Below, in pieces: positions 1 to 9,106 of a stretch of DNA of 64,000 nucleotides. Within the stretch, counting starts at the first letter, position 1, and every line of letters begins with the position of its first letter. This DNA is from Oligoflexus sp. (GTDB lineage: Bacteria; Bdellovibrionota_B; Oligoflexia; Oligoflexales; Oligoflexaceae), in assembly GCF_035712445.1 (NCBI RefSeq), contig NZ_DASTAT010000140.1, positions 1-64,000 on the forward strand, in the 5' to 3' direction. The notes beneath the pieces are model-generated. The model was not told the origin of the DNA and did no database searches. It worked only from the letters and a program-made list of their open reading frames with translations. The position numbers and the translations under genes were made by a program.

Positions 1-323
1 ATACCGAGTTTTTGTAGATATTTCAGGCTGGCTTCACCATCAGGCAGACGAAGACCGAGCCTATTGAGTTCATCCTTTTCGGCTTCCACAAAAACGATTT
101 TGGGTGCCAGACCCTTTTTAAGAAGACGTGCGCAGTGAGGCGTGCGATCGACAACACTGCCCATAAGCATGACGATGGCGTCGGCGGACTTCACGTCCTC
201 ATCATGACGAATGATAAGGTCGGCCGGCCATTGACGGCTCGGCGGATAGGCGAGCATCAGGACGGTGAATCCAGCCAGAACGCCGAGGAGAAAGGCACAA
301 AATTTTTCCCAGAGACGACTCAT
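1..323 (-). CDS. YdcF/DUF218-like membrane-anchored protein, partial at window edge
   Basis: Translating the minus strand from the ATG at 323 gives an open frame that runs off the start of the window, so the C-terminus is missing. Residues about 8-27 form one hydrophobic segment followed by PPSRQWPADL, an N-terminal membrane anchor. The next part, with ADAIVMLMGS, an R-x4-C-A-R-L-L segment and a KGLAPKIVF strand, matches the start of the DUF218 (YdcF/SanA/ElyC) fold. Members of that family act in envelope or cell-wall-related processes and their substrates are mostly unknown. The start lies one base after the stop of the acyltransferase gene, so the two are surely cotranscribed with dapF. No function beyond the family can be given from this fragment. 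Confidence 0.7.
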   Translation of the reverse strand, partial: MSRLWEKFCAFLLGVLAGFTVLMLAYPPSRQWPADLIIRHDEDVKSADAIVMLMGSVVDRTPHCARLLKKGLAPKIVFVEAEKDELNRLGLRLPDGEASLKYLQKLG

Positions 324-324
324 A

Positions 325-1056
325 TCAGAAGAGCGATTTCTGCGAAGGGACAAGGCCTTCTGCGATCATGGCGTTCATCTTTTCCATCAGTTTTTTATGA
401 TAATTGTAGAGCTGACGCTTAAAGCTCGCCGGATCATCCGACGCCTTGGGCGGATAGATAGGCTGGCTTAAAAAGTGCTCCAGTTTCACAGGCCGGGGAA
501 TGGCTGTGGGACCGAGCCCACGGGCCAGGAAGAAGGGCAGACGAAGCTTTTTGTAAACGAGCTTGGTCAGGGAATTTTCATAGACCTTATAGATGTCATC
601 CGCGCGAGGACAGGCTGCCAGCACGATGGGAGCGCCAGTTTCCAGGGAAAGGCGCGCAAATCCACGACGCCGATTCCAAAGGATTTGATAGCGCTCTGTG
701 TAAGGACGCAGGGATTCCCGCATGCCGCCGGGGGCAAGATAAATGATTTCACCGTTGCCAAGGAGACTGCTGGCCGCTTCCTGGGATCCCACGATGCCAC
801 CGAGCTTTTCCATGACCTCACCGAGACCCGGGAAGACATAAAACGCCCGATCAATCAGCGAACGTGGAATACGGCCGTTGTAACAGTAAACTGCAGCCAT
901 GAGCATCAGCATATCGTAGGTGGCGAGACTGTGATTACAGGCCACAATCACCGGACCACGCTTGGGAATATTTTCCAGACCATGCACCTCGTGCCGATGG
1001 TATGTCCTGAGAGCATTGACCATCGGCAGGAGTTTGAGCGCGAATTCTTCATCCAT
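325..1056 (-). CDS. PlsC-like lysophospholipid acyltransferase
   Basis: This 243-residue protein has the acyltransferase block I motif NHSLATYD (NHx4D; His and Asp catalytic) near residue 40. A block III-like APGGMRES near residue 108 takes the place of the usual EGTRS. A hydrophobic stretch after the motif fits membrane association. The family transfers acyl chains to lysophospholipids or related alcohols at the inner membrane. The PGGxRE form is closer to the divergent DGAT2-like/lysophospholipid branch than to textbook PlsC, so the acceptor is uncertain. It follows dapF by 11 bases and is followed after 1 base by the YdcF-like gene, which suggests an envelope operon. Family call sure, substrate unknown. 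Confidence 0.82.
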   Translation of the reverse strand: MDEEFALKLLPMVNALRTYHRHEVHGLENIPKRGPVIVACNHSLATYDMLMLMAAVYCYNGRIPRSLIDRAFYVFPGLGEVMEKLGGIVGSQEAASSLLGNGEIIYLAPGGMRESLRPYTERYQILWNRRRGFARLSLETGAPIVLAACPRADDIYKVYENSLTKLVYKKLRLPFFLARGLGPTAIPRPVKLEHFLSQPIYPPKASDDPASFKRQLYNYHKKLMEKMNAMIAEGLVPSQKSLF

Positions 1057-1067
1057 AGATTTGCCTG

Positions 1068-2018
1068 TTAAATGACGAGGCGACCACGATAGACCATTTG
1101 AGCCGGACCGGCAAGCGTGACGGAATCCGCGGTATTTTCCTGTTTAATATAAAGTCGGCCACCCGGCATATCAATTCCCAGCCAGTTGCGACGATCGGTC
1201 AGGCCCGAGGCAAAAGCCGAAGCCCCAATCGCCGAAGCTCCGCTGCCGCAGGCCTGGGTTTCCCCGGCTCCGCGCTCCCAGACGAAAACTTCATAGAGTT
1301 CATCAATCGGACGGCCCAGAACCTGTGATGAGATTCTGCGGTCTTCATCCTGCACCTTTTTACTGGCGCAAAGATGAACATTGATGCCATCCCAAAGAGT
1401 CGAAACTTGCAATGCGGGACCAACTTTTCGGATCATATCACGGTTCACAGAGTCGAGGAAGAAACAGAGATGGCGATTGCTGATGGACACAAGATGCCAA
1501 TCTTTTGTTAATTCAGGCATGCCGAGTTCCTGCGCTTTGCGTGTGACGAAATCCTTCACCGCAGCGTAATCGGCATTCTCCTTGTTCACCTGCGGATGGC
1601 CCATTTCCACCGCCACCAAGGGCAGCTGGCCGGTGCGACTCGCAGCCAGGCGGCCAAGAAAACGAATATCCACGGCACTGCTTTCGAGCTGCAGCGGAAT
1701 GGTGTCGGGGATATCGACCTTCTGATCGGCATGGAGATGATGGGTCAAAATACTAAGGGCGGCGCAGCGAATGCCGTTGCCACAGGTTTGGGCCAGCGAG
1801 CCATCGCTATTGATGATGGAAAGTTTGTGGGGCATCAGATCGCGCGCAGTTTTTGTATGCAAAACCAAAATGCCATCAGCGCCGATTCCGCTGCCATCAC
1901 GCGCGCAAAGAGCGGGCGCTTGACGACGCAAGGAATCAAAGGTGATCTGGTCATGATTGAACCAGGTGAGAATAAAATCGTTTTTATTGCCATGCCATTT
2001 CTCGAATTCGAGTTCCAT
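1068..2018 (-). CDS. dapF: Diaminopimelate epimerase
   Basis: DapF converts LL-diaminopimelate to the meso form, feeding lysine and peptidoglycan synthesis in the cytoplasm. Both catalytic cysteines are visible in their usual settings: QTCGNGIRC in the N-terminal half and QACGSGASA in the C-terminal half. The N-terminal KWHGNKNDF and the DGSGIGADGIL segment also match. At 316 residues it is somewhat longer than the common 270-280. The ATG overlaps the stop of the upstream response regulator by one base (TGATG), so translation is probably coupled. Placement behind a two-component system is unusual but may simply be operon drift. Confidence 0.95.
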   Translation of the reverse strand: MELEFEKWHGNKNDFILTWFNHDQITFDSLRRQAPALCARDGSGIGADGILVLHTKTARDLMPHKLSIINSDGSLAQTCGNGIRCAALSILTHHLHADQKVDIPDTIPLQLESSAVDIRFLGRLAASRTGQLPLVAVEMGHPQVNKENADYAAVKDFVTRKAQELGMPELTKDWHLVSISNRHLCFFLDSVNRDMIRKVGPALQVSTLWDGINVHLCASKKVQDEDRRISSQVLGRPIDELYEVFVWERGAGETQACGSGASAIGASAFASGLTDRRNWLGIDMPGGRLYIKQENTADSVTLAGPAQMVYRGRLVI

Positions 2019-2749
2019 CAGCCGGATACCTCTTTGATGTCAGCACAGAATTTATAACCGCGTCCCCGCACGCTCTGCAAGATCTCGGGTTGCGAAGGGT
2101 CTTTTTCAAAGTATTTGCGCAGGCGCATGATGAAGTTATCGACCGTGCGCGTTTCCACATTGCCGTGCACGCCCCAGACGCGACCGAGCAGATGCTTTCT
2201 GCTCAGGACTTCCTGCGGATGCTCCAGGAATTCCGTGAGAACCTTGGCCTCAAGAGCGGTCAGGACAAAGCTTCCCTGGGGGCCTTTGAGTTCGAAGGTC
2301 TGCGGATTCCAGGTGACTTCACGAAATTGAATCAGCGCCGTTTGCTTGCCGGTCCGCAGGGGACTGAAGAGATCGCTGCGATCGGCCATCCGTTTCACCC
2401 GCAGAAAAAGTTCCTGCAGGCTGAAGGGTTTGGTCATGTAATCATCGGCCCCGGTTTCCAGGCCCTGCAGGACATCGTTTTCAGAGGCGCGCGCGGTCAG
2501 CATCAGAATGCCGGTGATTTTATCGCGCTCACGGATATAGCTGGCCACTTCGAAACCATTCATCTCGGGCAGCATCACATCCAGGATCACGAGCGCAAAG
2601 GGGCCTTCCTTGCTGTATTTTTCAACGGCCTCACGGCCATCCTTCGCCAGCGTGATCCGATAGCCTTCGGCCTGGAGATTCAGCTCCATATTGAAAGCGA
2701 GATGCGGTTCGTCTTCGACCAGAAGGATATGTTTTTGTCCCGTCATCAT
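2018..2749 (-). CDS. OmpR/PhoB-type response regulator
   Basis: The N-terminal receiver domain contains the acidic pair in LLVEDEPHL, the phospho-acceptor Asp in VILDVMLPEMNG, and the conserved Lys in DDYMTKPFSL. The C-terminal half is a winged-helix DNA-binding domain (LTALEAKVL, then RTVDNFIMRLRKYF and VRGRGYKF). The longest frame starts at 2857 inside the kinase gene. The ATG at 2749 was preferred because AAAGGA lies 12 bases upstream and the receiver fold begins a few residues later (a second ATG at 2746 is equally possible). It lies 73 bases after the sensor kinase, its probable partner, and overlaps dapF. The regulated genes cannot be told from the sequence; the upstream envelope genes on the same strand are a possibility. 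Confidence 0.92.
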   Translation of the reverse strand: MMTGQKHILLVEDEPHLAFNMELNLQAEGYRITLAKDGREAVEKYSKEGPFALVILDVMLPEMNGFEVASYIRERDKITGILMLTARASENDVLQGLETGADDYMTKPFSLQELFLRVKRMADRSDLFSPLRTGKQTALIQFREVTWNPQTFELKGPQGSFVLTALEAKVLTEFLEHPQEVLSRKHLLGRVWGVHGNVETRTVDNFIMRLRKYFEKDPSQPEILQSVRGRGYKFCADIKEVSG

Positions 2750-2822
2750 GCTGCTAAAGCGTCCTTTCGACGTATTAAACCCATACCCCATGTGCGCAGG
2801 GGTCCACCTTAATCCCTGCGAA

Positions 2823-3818
2823 TCAGGAAGCCAAGATGCATTCGCGGGAGAGCGCAAAGGTAAAGCGCGATCCTTTGCTCACTCCTTCGCTTTGGACCCA
2901 AATGCGTCCACCCATGGAATTAACGATGGATTTGACAATGTAAAGTCCAAGTCCTGTCCCCGGGACGGCGGCCTTCTGCGCCCTGGGTGAGCGGTGGAAC
3001 ATGCGGAATATTTTTCGCTGTTCCGAGGACGTGAGGCCGATACCAGCATCTTCGACGCTGATCCAGAGCTCGTATTCCTGAATCGTGACCTGCACCCTGA
3101 TCGGGGCCCCGGCCGGCGAATATTTCACGGCATTTTCCAAAAGGTTCCCGAGCACGATGCTCAGAGCCAGACGCGACGCGCCGATAACCAGATCGGGGCT
3201 GCAATCAATTTTCAACCTTTGCAGCAGGCTGTCATCCATATGACGTTGCTGCTCTGCGACATGTTGGATCAGCTCGCGCAGAGGAATCTCATCCTGCTGA
3301 TTTTTGTAATCAATAATGCCGCGATCCAGGCGACCCGCGATCAGAATCCGTTCCACAAGCTGCGAAAGACGTTCCAAATCCTTCTCGACCATCGAGAAGA
3401 TCTTGTCGCGGACAGCGGCCGGGAGTTGATGCCTCTGCAGCGTTTCAAAGCTCAGCTGAAGGCTCGAAAGAGGCGAGCGTAGCTCATGAGTCACGCTGGA
3501 GACAAAGGACTTCTGCTGGGAAATCAGGCTGCTTTGGATCTGCGTGAAAACAAAGAGCACAACCGTTCCCACCAAAAAGATGCCGAGGAGCACGCAGCCG
3601 ATAACCAGCGTAAAAATACCCGTAGTCGGACTGATGGTGGAGGTCGAGCCGATGATGCTGCTGAGTTTGCTCAGGGTTTCCTGCTGGCTCATAAACCAGA
3701 CGACCCAGAGGATAATCATAGTCAACCAGACGATCTGCAGGGCGACAAACACGAATATGGGGTGCGTCAGCCAGCGAAGAAGCTTAACCAGAATCGTTTT
3801 CATCTGCCGGGTTTGCAT
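2823..3818 (-). CDS. Membrane sensor histidine kinase
   Basis: Two hydrophobic segments near the N-terminus (about residues 19-43 and 70-95) bracket a very short external loop, so the protein probably senses within the membrane or in the cytoplasm. Next come a HisKA helix with the phospho-accepting His in SSVTHELRSPLSSL, then an HATPase_c domain with N box NLLENAVKYS, G1 VEDAGIGL and G2 GTGLGLYIVKS. The frame can extend to a GTG at 3872. The ATG at 3818 is preferred because AAGG lies 10 bases before it and the first membrane segment follows soon after. The OmpR-type regulator directly downstream is its likely partner. The signal is unknown. Confidence 0.9.
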   Translation of the reverse strand: MQTRQMKTILVKLLRWLTHPIFVFVALQIVWLTMIILWVVWFMSQQETLSKLSSIIGSTSTISPTTGIFTLVIGCVLLGIFLVGTVVLFVFTQIQSSLISQQKSFVSSVTHELRSPLSSLQLSFETLQRHQLPAAVRDKIFSMVEKDLERLSQLVERILIAGRLDRGIIDYKNQQDEIPLRELIQHVAEQQRHMDDSLLQRLKIDCSPDLVIGASRLALSIVLGNLLENAVKYSPAGAPIRVQVTIQEYELWISVEDAGIGLTSSEQRKIFRMFHRSPRAQKAAVPGTGLGLYIVKSIVNSMGGRIWVQSEGVSKGSRFTFALSRECILAS

Positions 3819-3941
3819 GGGTAAAGTGCCTTGTTGCCTGACATCGGAAATGGGCGCGCGGAGAAAGCCCACATCCGGATTAATGGGTATTCTCCGGTCT
3901 GTCCAGATAAGTGTTTCAGTAGGGAAAGTGATGATTCCCTA

Positions 3942-4838
3942 TTATCGACGCTTCTCACCATTCTGTGCTGCGAATTGAGCCTTCATGCGGGCGGTCTGCC
4001 GTGCAAATTGTTTACTCACAATAGCAAGGAGGAGCTGACCGATCAAATGACCCTGACTTTCGGTGACGTGCTCGAAGGAAATGGCGACCTTGTTGCCGGA
4101 GATGAAAACCCGTCGGACTTTGGCGGAGATCTTGATGAAGTCGCCATAGCTATATTGAATGTATTCGTGAATGGGGATGCTGATCTTCACCTGATCGCCA
4201 GGACGGAAGATGACGTCCTTTTCCGCTGTGACCAGAGCGCCGTGCATGCTGAGATCCACAATCCGGCCTTCGAGCATGGTGTCTTTGTTCAGATGGAAAA
4301 TGGTGGCGTAAAGGTTCACGTTATAGCGCCGGCTGCGACGGTGATTCTGATTGTCGATGCCGGCCTTGATGCGCGCCATGATCTGCTGGCGAGGGTTGCC
4401 GGGATAGACGATGTACTCGTCGGATTCATGATAGAGCAGCAGCTCCTTATGATAGACGCGGACAAGGTCATCGGCGTCACGCGTAAGAAAGAGCACTGGA
4501 ATGGTTTCGTTGCGGCGCTTTTCTTTCAGAGCCCGGATAAGGTTCATCACGCCGGTTTTTTCCGTGAACTCATCGTTGATCACGAGCAGGGAAATATTCC
4601 GGCCGAATTGCCTGGTCAGCTCGTCGGGCGTGCGCGGGGAAGAAATGGCGAGCTGCGGATAGTCCTTCTTCACGAAGCTTTCCATCGCGAAAATGAGATC
4701 CTTGTCGAAGCGGTCCCCCAAGGCAAAGATCACATAGTTTTTGCGCTTTTTGCGCGGACCTTGAAGATAGGCCTCGATCTTCGCCGCGGTTTTGTCTTCG
4801 ATGGTATCGGACTTTTTCTTTTCTGCCGTTTCGCTCAT
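3942..4838 (-). CDS. PilZ-domain protein with receiver-like N-terminal domain
   Basis: The C-terminal third is a PilZ domain, the common c-di-GMP receptor: the arginine motif RRSRRYNVN and the DLSMHGALV (DxSxxG) motif are both intact. The N-terminal part (KRKNYVIFALGDRF, LLVINDEF, IPVLFLTRDADD) has a response-regulator-like alpha/beta pattern but no convincing phospho-accepting Asp, so it may be a pseudo-receiver. The start at 4838 was chosen over 4904 because AAGGGG lies 6 bases upstream and the longer start would overlap the preceding gene. It follows the large lipoprotein gene by 10 bases, so a c-di-GMP link to that envelope protein is plausible. The output is unknown. Confidence 0.85.
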   Translation of the reverse strand: MSETAEKKKSDTIEDKTAAKIEAYLQGPRKKRKNYVIFALGDRFDKDLIFAMESFVKKDYPQLAISSPRTPDELTRQFGRNISLLVINDEFTEKTGVMNLIRALKEKRRNETIPVLFLTRDADDLVRVYHKELLLYHESDEYIVYPGNPRQQIMARIKAGIDNQNHRRSRRYNVNLYATIFHLNKDTMLEGRIVDLSMHGALVTAEKDVIFRPGDQVKISIPIHEYIQYSYGDFIKISAKVRRVFISGNKVAISFEHVTESQGHLIGQLLLAIVSKQFARQTARMKAQFAAQNGEKRR

Positions 4839-4848
4839 GGTCGCCCCT

Positions 4849-7761
4849 TCACATGGTCTTGGCGGGTAAGGACCGGTCGGACTTCGCCTGTTCGGTCGGC
4901 TCACTCAGACCCTGCGTTTGCCGATAGAAGACTTCAGCTTTTTTCAAAAGGCCATAGTGCTTGTCAGCCGGTGTGGCGAGCGCTGTGGATTCGATATATT
5001 TTTTCCAGTGCTCATGTGCGGTTTTCAAATCCTCGCCGCGCTGGGTAAGGCCCCAGATGCGGTGCAGACTGAGCGCGCGGTAGTAGGACACGCTGTGCAC
5101 GGCCTGGGTGTATTGCTCTTCGGGAATAAAACGCAGCTGACCTTCGCAAAGATCGAGCAGGGCTTTGGTTTTCTGCCAGGAGCTTATGGCGGCCGCCTGG
5201 TCGGAGTCTTTGAGTTTTTCACCGATATGATAGATGGCAATCGCTTCGTTGATCTGGGTGCCGATAAAGCGTTTGTCGACAAAGTTTGCGACCTCGGGCC
5301 GGCTTGTCACGCGATGGAAAGCGGCGGCGGCTTTGATCGGATCCTGGCTCTGATTCAGATAAATATCGCCGAGCTCATGCTGCACCAGAAGATAATCAGG
5401 ATGGGTCTGCGGCAGGGCCTCCAAAAGATTGATGGCTTCATTCAATCGGCCCGCCTGAATCAAAAGTCGCGCCTCGCGCCGCAGATCACGCTCCAGACGA
5501 ACCGCGCGGGGACCGCTCCAGTCGAGGCCTTCTTCATCGAAACTCACAACCTGGTTCAGATTTTTGTATTCATCATTCAGGATGATTTCAATCTGGGCCG
5601 TCGGACCGGGAAGGTCGATGCTCTGATAAATTGGGCTGCGGCCGATCAGGCGACCGTTCAGTTTCACCTGGGCATTGCTGGGATCGGTTTCAATGCGAAT
5701 CGGAATGGAGGAACGCTGAAGGGCAATGGCCTTATCCTTGCCTTCGACCCACAGGAAATCATCCTGATGCAGGCGATAGCCGGTGCGCACCGCAGTAAGA
5801 ACCCCGCGACGACTGGTGGCAACGCGACTCAAACGAGCGATGCCCTGGCGGTCGGTCGTGCCGATCCAGCGATCCTGAAGATAGAGGTTCACCTGAGCCA
5901 AGGGTCTTTTGTCAGCGACATCTGTGACTGTTATGTATTTGTCACCGCCTTCGGGCTGACGCTGAAGAGCCACGATATGGCCCACCTGAGCTGTCGCGCG
6001 CGGTTTCAGTTCGGTGACGCGCACGCGGCTCAGGCCTTCGCCAAGGTCTGTGATTTGCGCCGAACCGATATCGGTCCAACCGGGATTGGAACCGCTTTCC
6101 GCCTGCAGACCATGCAGACGAAGGGTTTCTCCGACTTTAAGACTATGGCCGGACTGCTGCCCAAGATTCATGCGGAAGCCTTCCTTATCGGCTTCGACAA
6201 GGCTCCCTTCAAAGGGAAGCCAGCTGCTCAGTTCGCGGCTGGCCTGCTGGAACATGGCGCGCGTCGACCTTGCGTCTGGTTTCATGGTAAGGCGCTGGAG
6301 CGAGGCTCCGATAACGCGGCCGTCGGCATTGATAAGACTCAATTCAAGAGAAGAGGCCGGTCCAAGGATCAGAGTGGGACGCAGAGCCCATTCGAACTCT
6401 GCAAGAAGGTCCGGTTGATTCCAACCCTGCCGCCCGATTTGCTGAAGGCTCAGGCCATTGCGATCCAGAATCTGCGAGACGCGTTCCCAATCGGCTTCGA
6501 TGAAGGGCGGCTGGTTGATGAGGTTTTGTCTGAGGCCATCCTGAATACTGCGATCCCAGCTTGTTATCGCATTCGGATCGGGCGTTTCACTGCCGGAATT
6601 TTGGATCTTGAGCGGTAAAAGGAGAAGACGGGCCCGCGCCGGTGATTTACTGGAAAAACCCTGAACGATGGTCCAGGGGCCTCCACCGCTCAGAATGTGG
6701 GACGAACGGGCGGGAAGCTGGCCTGCGGCTTCCAAGGTGATGCTGGTGCTTTCGCCTGGTTTCTGCGGGAAATGGTAGGAGAAATAGCCGAAGCTATCGG
6801 TGCGGCCGAGTTCCTTGCTGTCGAGTTTGATGGCGACATCATGCAGACCGCGAATGGATTTATAAGTTTTTTGCAGCGCGAACACTTCAATCGACTGACC
6901 GCGGATCAAATCAATGCGCACCTTGTCGCCATGAGCCAACGAAATGATTTTCGTCTGCGGTTGATAGTTCGGAGCGCGCACCAGAATATGGACATTGTCG
7001 GTCGCGAAGCTGGCAGGCAAAGTCAGTGTGCAGCGACCCCGGGCATTGGTGGTACAGCCTTCGAGCCATTGACCCTGCTCCGGGTCTCCGTAAAGAACGT
7101 GGGCGTCGCTGACATTATCCCGACCGCTCGCAGCATAAAACGTGATGAGACGGGACGTGTTGTCGCCATTTTCCAAAAGCGTATTGGCTGCTTTCTGTGC
7201 GGAGAGCTCAGGATCGAAAGGCTCCATATCCTGAGGAGTGGACTGCCCTTCCGTATTCACGGCCTGCAGCGCTGCGATCAGGCCGGGATCGGATTCCTCC
7301 TGCTCTTTATTGTCTTCGATCGCCGTGGCTGCTGCGGGCTGAGGTGCTTCCACAGGTTTCTGTTCCGCAGGTTCGGTCGGCAGGGCCTGGTTTTCTGCGA
7401 TGTTTTTGGGAACCGCATAAAGCGTGGCCTGAACATTGAAATGATTCAGGTCGCCTTTGTTGACCCGGATGGTTTCGAAGTAGGGCGCATAGAAGAGCTG
7501 CGTGCTCGGTTTATTGATTTCAATCAAAACACCTTCATCAAGTGGCAATTCCATGGTGATCCGGGCCTGGCCCTGATCATTGGTCTGCCCGACGGGCTGC
7601 TTTTGTATGGAAATCTGGGCTCCAGGGATGGGATCTCCGGAGCCATCGGTCACGCGGATTCTGAATGTGGCTTCGGCTTTGAAGAAACGGCAGCTTTGGA
7701 CCGCCAGGGCGAGGATCCCAAGGCTGAATAAAAGACAAAGAGTGCGGATGAACCGACTCAT
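4849..7761 (-). CDS. Large exported multidomain lipoprotein (beta-sandwich repeats, PEGA, C-terminal repeats)
   Basis: The N-terminus has a signal peptide ending in LAVQSC, a slightly atypical lipobox. The 970 residues then show several carboxypeptidase-regulatory-like beta-sandwich modules (about 30-105, 195-285, 290-370 and 600-680, each with a G-T/R-T-D-x-G-type turn). Between them is a central region with a CsgG/FlgT-like look: a PPFIEADWERVSQIL helix followed by an MNLGQQSGHSLKVGETL barrel segment. A PEGA domain lies near 680-745 (IRIETDPSNAQVKLNGRLIG). The last 220 residues are alpha-helical TPR-like repeats. Such proteins usually sit at the outer membrane or bind envelope structures. 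The PilZ gene 10 bases downstream suggests c-di-GMP-linked surface behaviour. No exact family recognised. Confidence 0.8.
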   Translation of the reverse strand: MSRFIRTLCLLFSLGILALAVQSCRFFKAEATFRIRVTDGSGDPIPGAQISIQKQPVGQTNDQGQARITMELPLDEGVLIEINKPSTQLFYAPYFETIRVNKGDLNHFNVQATLYAVPKNIAENQALPTEPAEQKPVEAPQPAAATAIEDNKEQEESDPGLIAALQAVNTEGQSTPQDMEPFDPELSAQKAANTLLENGDNTSRLITFYAASGRDNVSDAHVLYGDPEQGQWLEGCTTNARGRCTLTLPASFATDNVHILVRAPNYQPQTKIISLAHGDKVRIDLIRGQSIEVFALQKTYKSIRGLHDVAIKLDSKELGRTDSFGYFSYHFPQKPGESTSITLEAAGQLPARSSHILSGGGPWTIVQGFSSKSPARARLLLLPLKIQNSGSETPDPNAITSWDRSIQDGLRQNLINQPPFIEADWERVSQILDRNGLSLQQIGRQGWNQPDLLAEFEWALRPTLILGPASSLELSLINADGRVIGASLQRLTMKPDARSTRAMFQQASRELSSWLPFEGSLVEADKEGFRMNLGQQSGHSLKVGETLRLHGLQAESGSNPGWTDIGSAQITDLGEGLSRVRVTELKPRATAQVGHIVALQRQPEGGDKYITVTDVADKRPLAQVNLYLQDRWIGTTDRQGIARLSRVATSRRGVLTAVRTGYRLHQDDFLWVEGKDKAIALQRSSIPIRIETDPSNAQVKLNGRLIGRSPIYQSIDLPGPTAQIEIILNDEYKNLNQVVSFDEEGLDWSGPRAVRLERDLRREARLLIQAGRLNEAINLLEALPQTHPDYLLVQHELGDIYLNQSQDPIKAAAAFHRVTSRPEVANFVDKRFIGTQINEAIAIYHIGEKLKDSDQAAAISSWQKTKALLDLCEGQLRFIPEEQYTQAVHSVSYYRALSLHRIWGLTQRGEDLKTAHEHWKKYIESTALATPADKHYGLLKKAEVFYRQTQGLSEPTEQAKSDRSLPAKTM

Positions 7762-7864
7762 GGAAACCCCCTCATCAGGAAAAAATTGCTTCTTTCATTG
7801 TAGCAGAGGGGACAGAGACCGACGAGGGGCTGACGCTCGTCGCAAGGGGGCGGGATCGGCTTCG

Positions 7865-8863
7865 TTACTGAGCGGTGGAATGGCTTTCGGAATCAAGCGT
7901 TTCCGAGCCGAGATGCGTCTGCTGGACTTTAGGTTCCTTGGTCAAGGGGAACGCAAATTCCTTGCTGCGACCCTGTTCGTCTTTCACAGTGATGCGAACC
8001 GCCGTGAAAAGACCTGCGCCCTTGGTCGGACTTGCGAAATGAAAGACTTTATTCTTGTAGTATCGAATGTTGAAGTGCTCATCCGAGCTGGGATCGTCCT
8101 GATCGCCGGTATCGACCGCGCTTTCCGAACCTTCCGATTGCGTGTCGAGCCAGACGCCGTCCTTGCCACTTTCAAAGAAGCGGGCCTGCGCCGTGACAGT
8201 GCCGGAAGCCTTGCTCCCTTTGTTGGTATTCTTGAGCGAGAAGCGGATGGTCAGGGTTTCATCATGAACCGCGCTTGAAAAATTCTCGATCGCGATGGTC
8301 GGTTCATTGTTCGGAAGTTGTTCAATCGCGTTCGCTATGACTTTTTCCTTGGGATCCGGAACTGCAAGGGCCTTTTCGGGCTCAGGAGCCGGAGGCAAAG
8401 CTTTGGCCGCCAGGGTGGGCGGGGCAGGACGAACCACAACCTGGGGAGGGACTGCGGGTTTTTCGTCGTCCGCATCATCAGGCTTGATTGCAGGCAGCGC
8501 GGCCAGGCGTTCCTCGACCGTGGCTCCGCCGGGAAGCAGCGGATTGCCATCATTCGGATAGGCCTTCTCATAGACCTGATCATAACGGGTCTGATAATTG
8601 AAGATGACCGAAAGCAGATTGCGACTGCGGGTCCGAAGTTCGTTATTAAGACCATTCTCCCGAATCAGCAGCAGACTGGCGATCAGCGACCAGCTGACCA
8701 AAAGGCAAAGGGTGCCGACCGTCAGGTAACCTTTTTTGATGCTGAACTTGAGCGTCCGGGTCCGCTTCGAATCAATGAAGTAGATGATATTGAGATAACG
8801 CTTCCGCTCGCTGCGCGGCCGGTTACCTGCTTTCTCTTTTACGTCCAGGCTTTTTTGAGTCAC
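7865..8863 (-). CDS. Single-pass membrane protein of unknown function
   Basis: Not recognised. A basic cytoplasmic N-terminus of about 47 residues (many Lys/Arg) is followed by one strongly hydrophobic segment (about 48-68) and a helical stretch. A proline/alanine-rich linker (about 115-180) then leads to a C-terminal domain of beta-strand character (TIRFSLKNTN, GTVTAQARFF, FTAVRITVKDEQG), likely periplasmic. It lies 103 bases upstream of the large lipoprotein gene on the same strand and has a strong sigma-70-type promoter in front. The two probably form one transcript and may act together in the envelope. Confidence 0.65.
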   Translation of the reverse strand: MTQKSLDVKEKAGNRPRSERKRYLNIIYFIDSKRTRTLKFSIKKGYLTVGTLCLLVSWSLIASLLLIRENGLNNELRTRSRNLLSVIFNYQTRYDQVYEKAYPNDGNPLLPGGATVEERLAALPAIKPDDADDEKPAVPPQVVVRPAPPTLAAKALPPAPEPEKALAVPDPKEKVIANAIEQLPNNEPTIAIENFSSAVHDETLTIRFSLKNTNKGSKASGTVTAQARFFESGKDGVWLDTQSEGSESAVDTGDQDDPSSDEHFNIRYYKNKVFHFASPTKGAGLFTAVRITVKDEQGRSKEFAFPLTKEPKVQQTHLGSETLDSESHSTAQ

Positions 8864-8909
8864 GTAAGACCCCCCAAACTGCGGACGGATTGATGTCTAC
8901 CTCTGCTTC

Positions 8910-8937
8910 ATTATACCACTTTGACTTTCTCTGACAA
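8910..8937 (-). promoter_or_regulatory. Sigma-70-type promoter for the 8863-3942 envelope block
   Basis: On the minus strand TTGTCA (8937-8932) is followed after 16 bases by a perfect TATAAT (8915-8910). It lies about 47 bases upstream of the start codon at 8863. This is the best promoter match I noticed in the window. Confidence 0.7.
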
Positions 8938-9106
8938 ATGGCAGGGCTGGGAAAAATCCGCCGAGCGTTGGGAACATTTGCGGAAGTAAGCGTTTTTACA
9001 TGCTGTACGCTTGATTTACGGGTTAGAATGAAAGCGCAGTATCTGGTATCTTGCCGATCCTTGGCGAACGTGCGCCTTGAAGTTGATCCAGTAAGAAGGG
9101 GATGCC

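Noticed and set aside
3831..5048. Long plus-strand frame of 405 codons opposite the PilZ and lipoprotein genes
   Set aside because: Antisense shadow of clearly coding minus-strand genes with domain matches; this frame has none.
4918..6618. Plus-strand frame of 566 codons
   Set aside because: Mirror of the large lipoprotein gene, caused by high-GC codon bias; no domain match.
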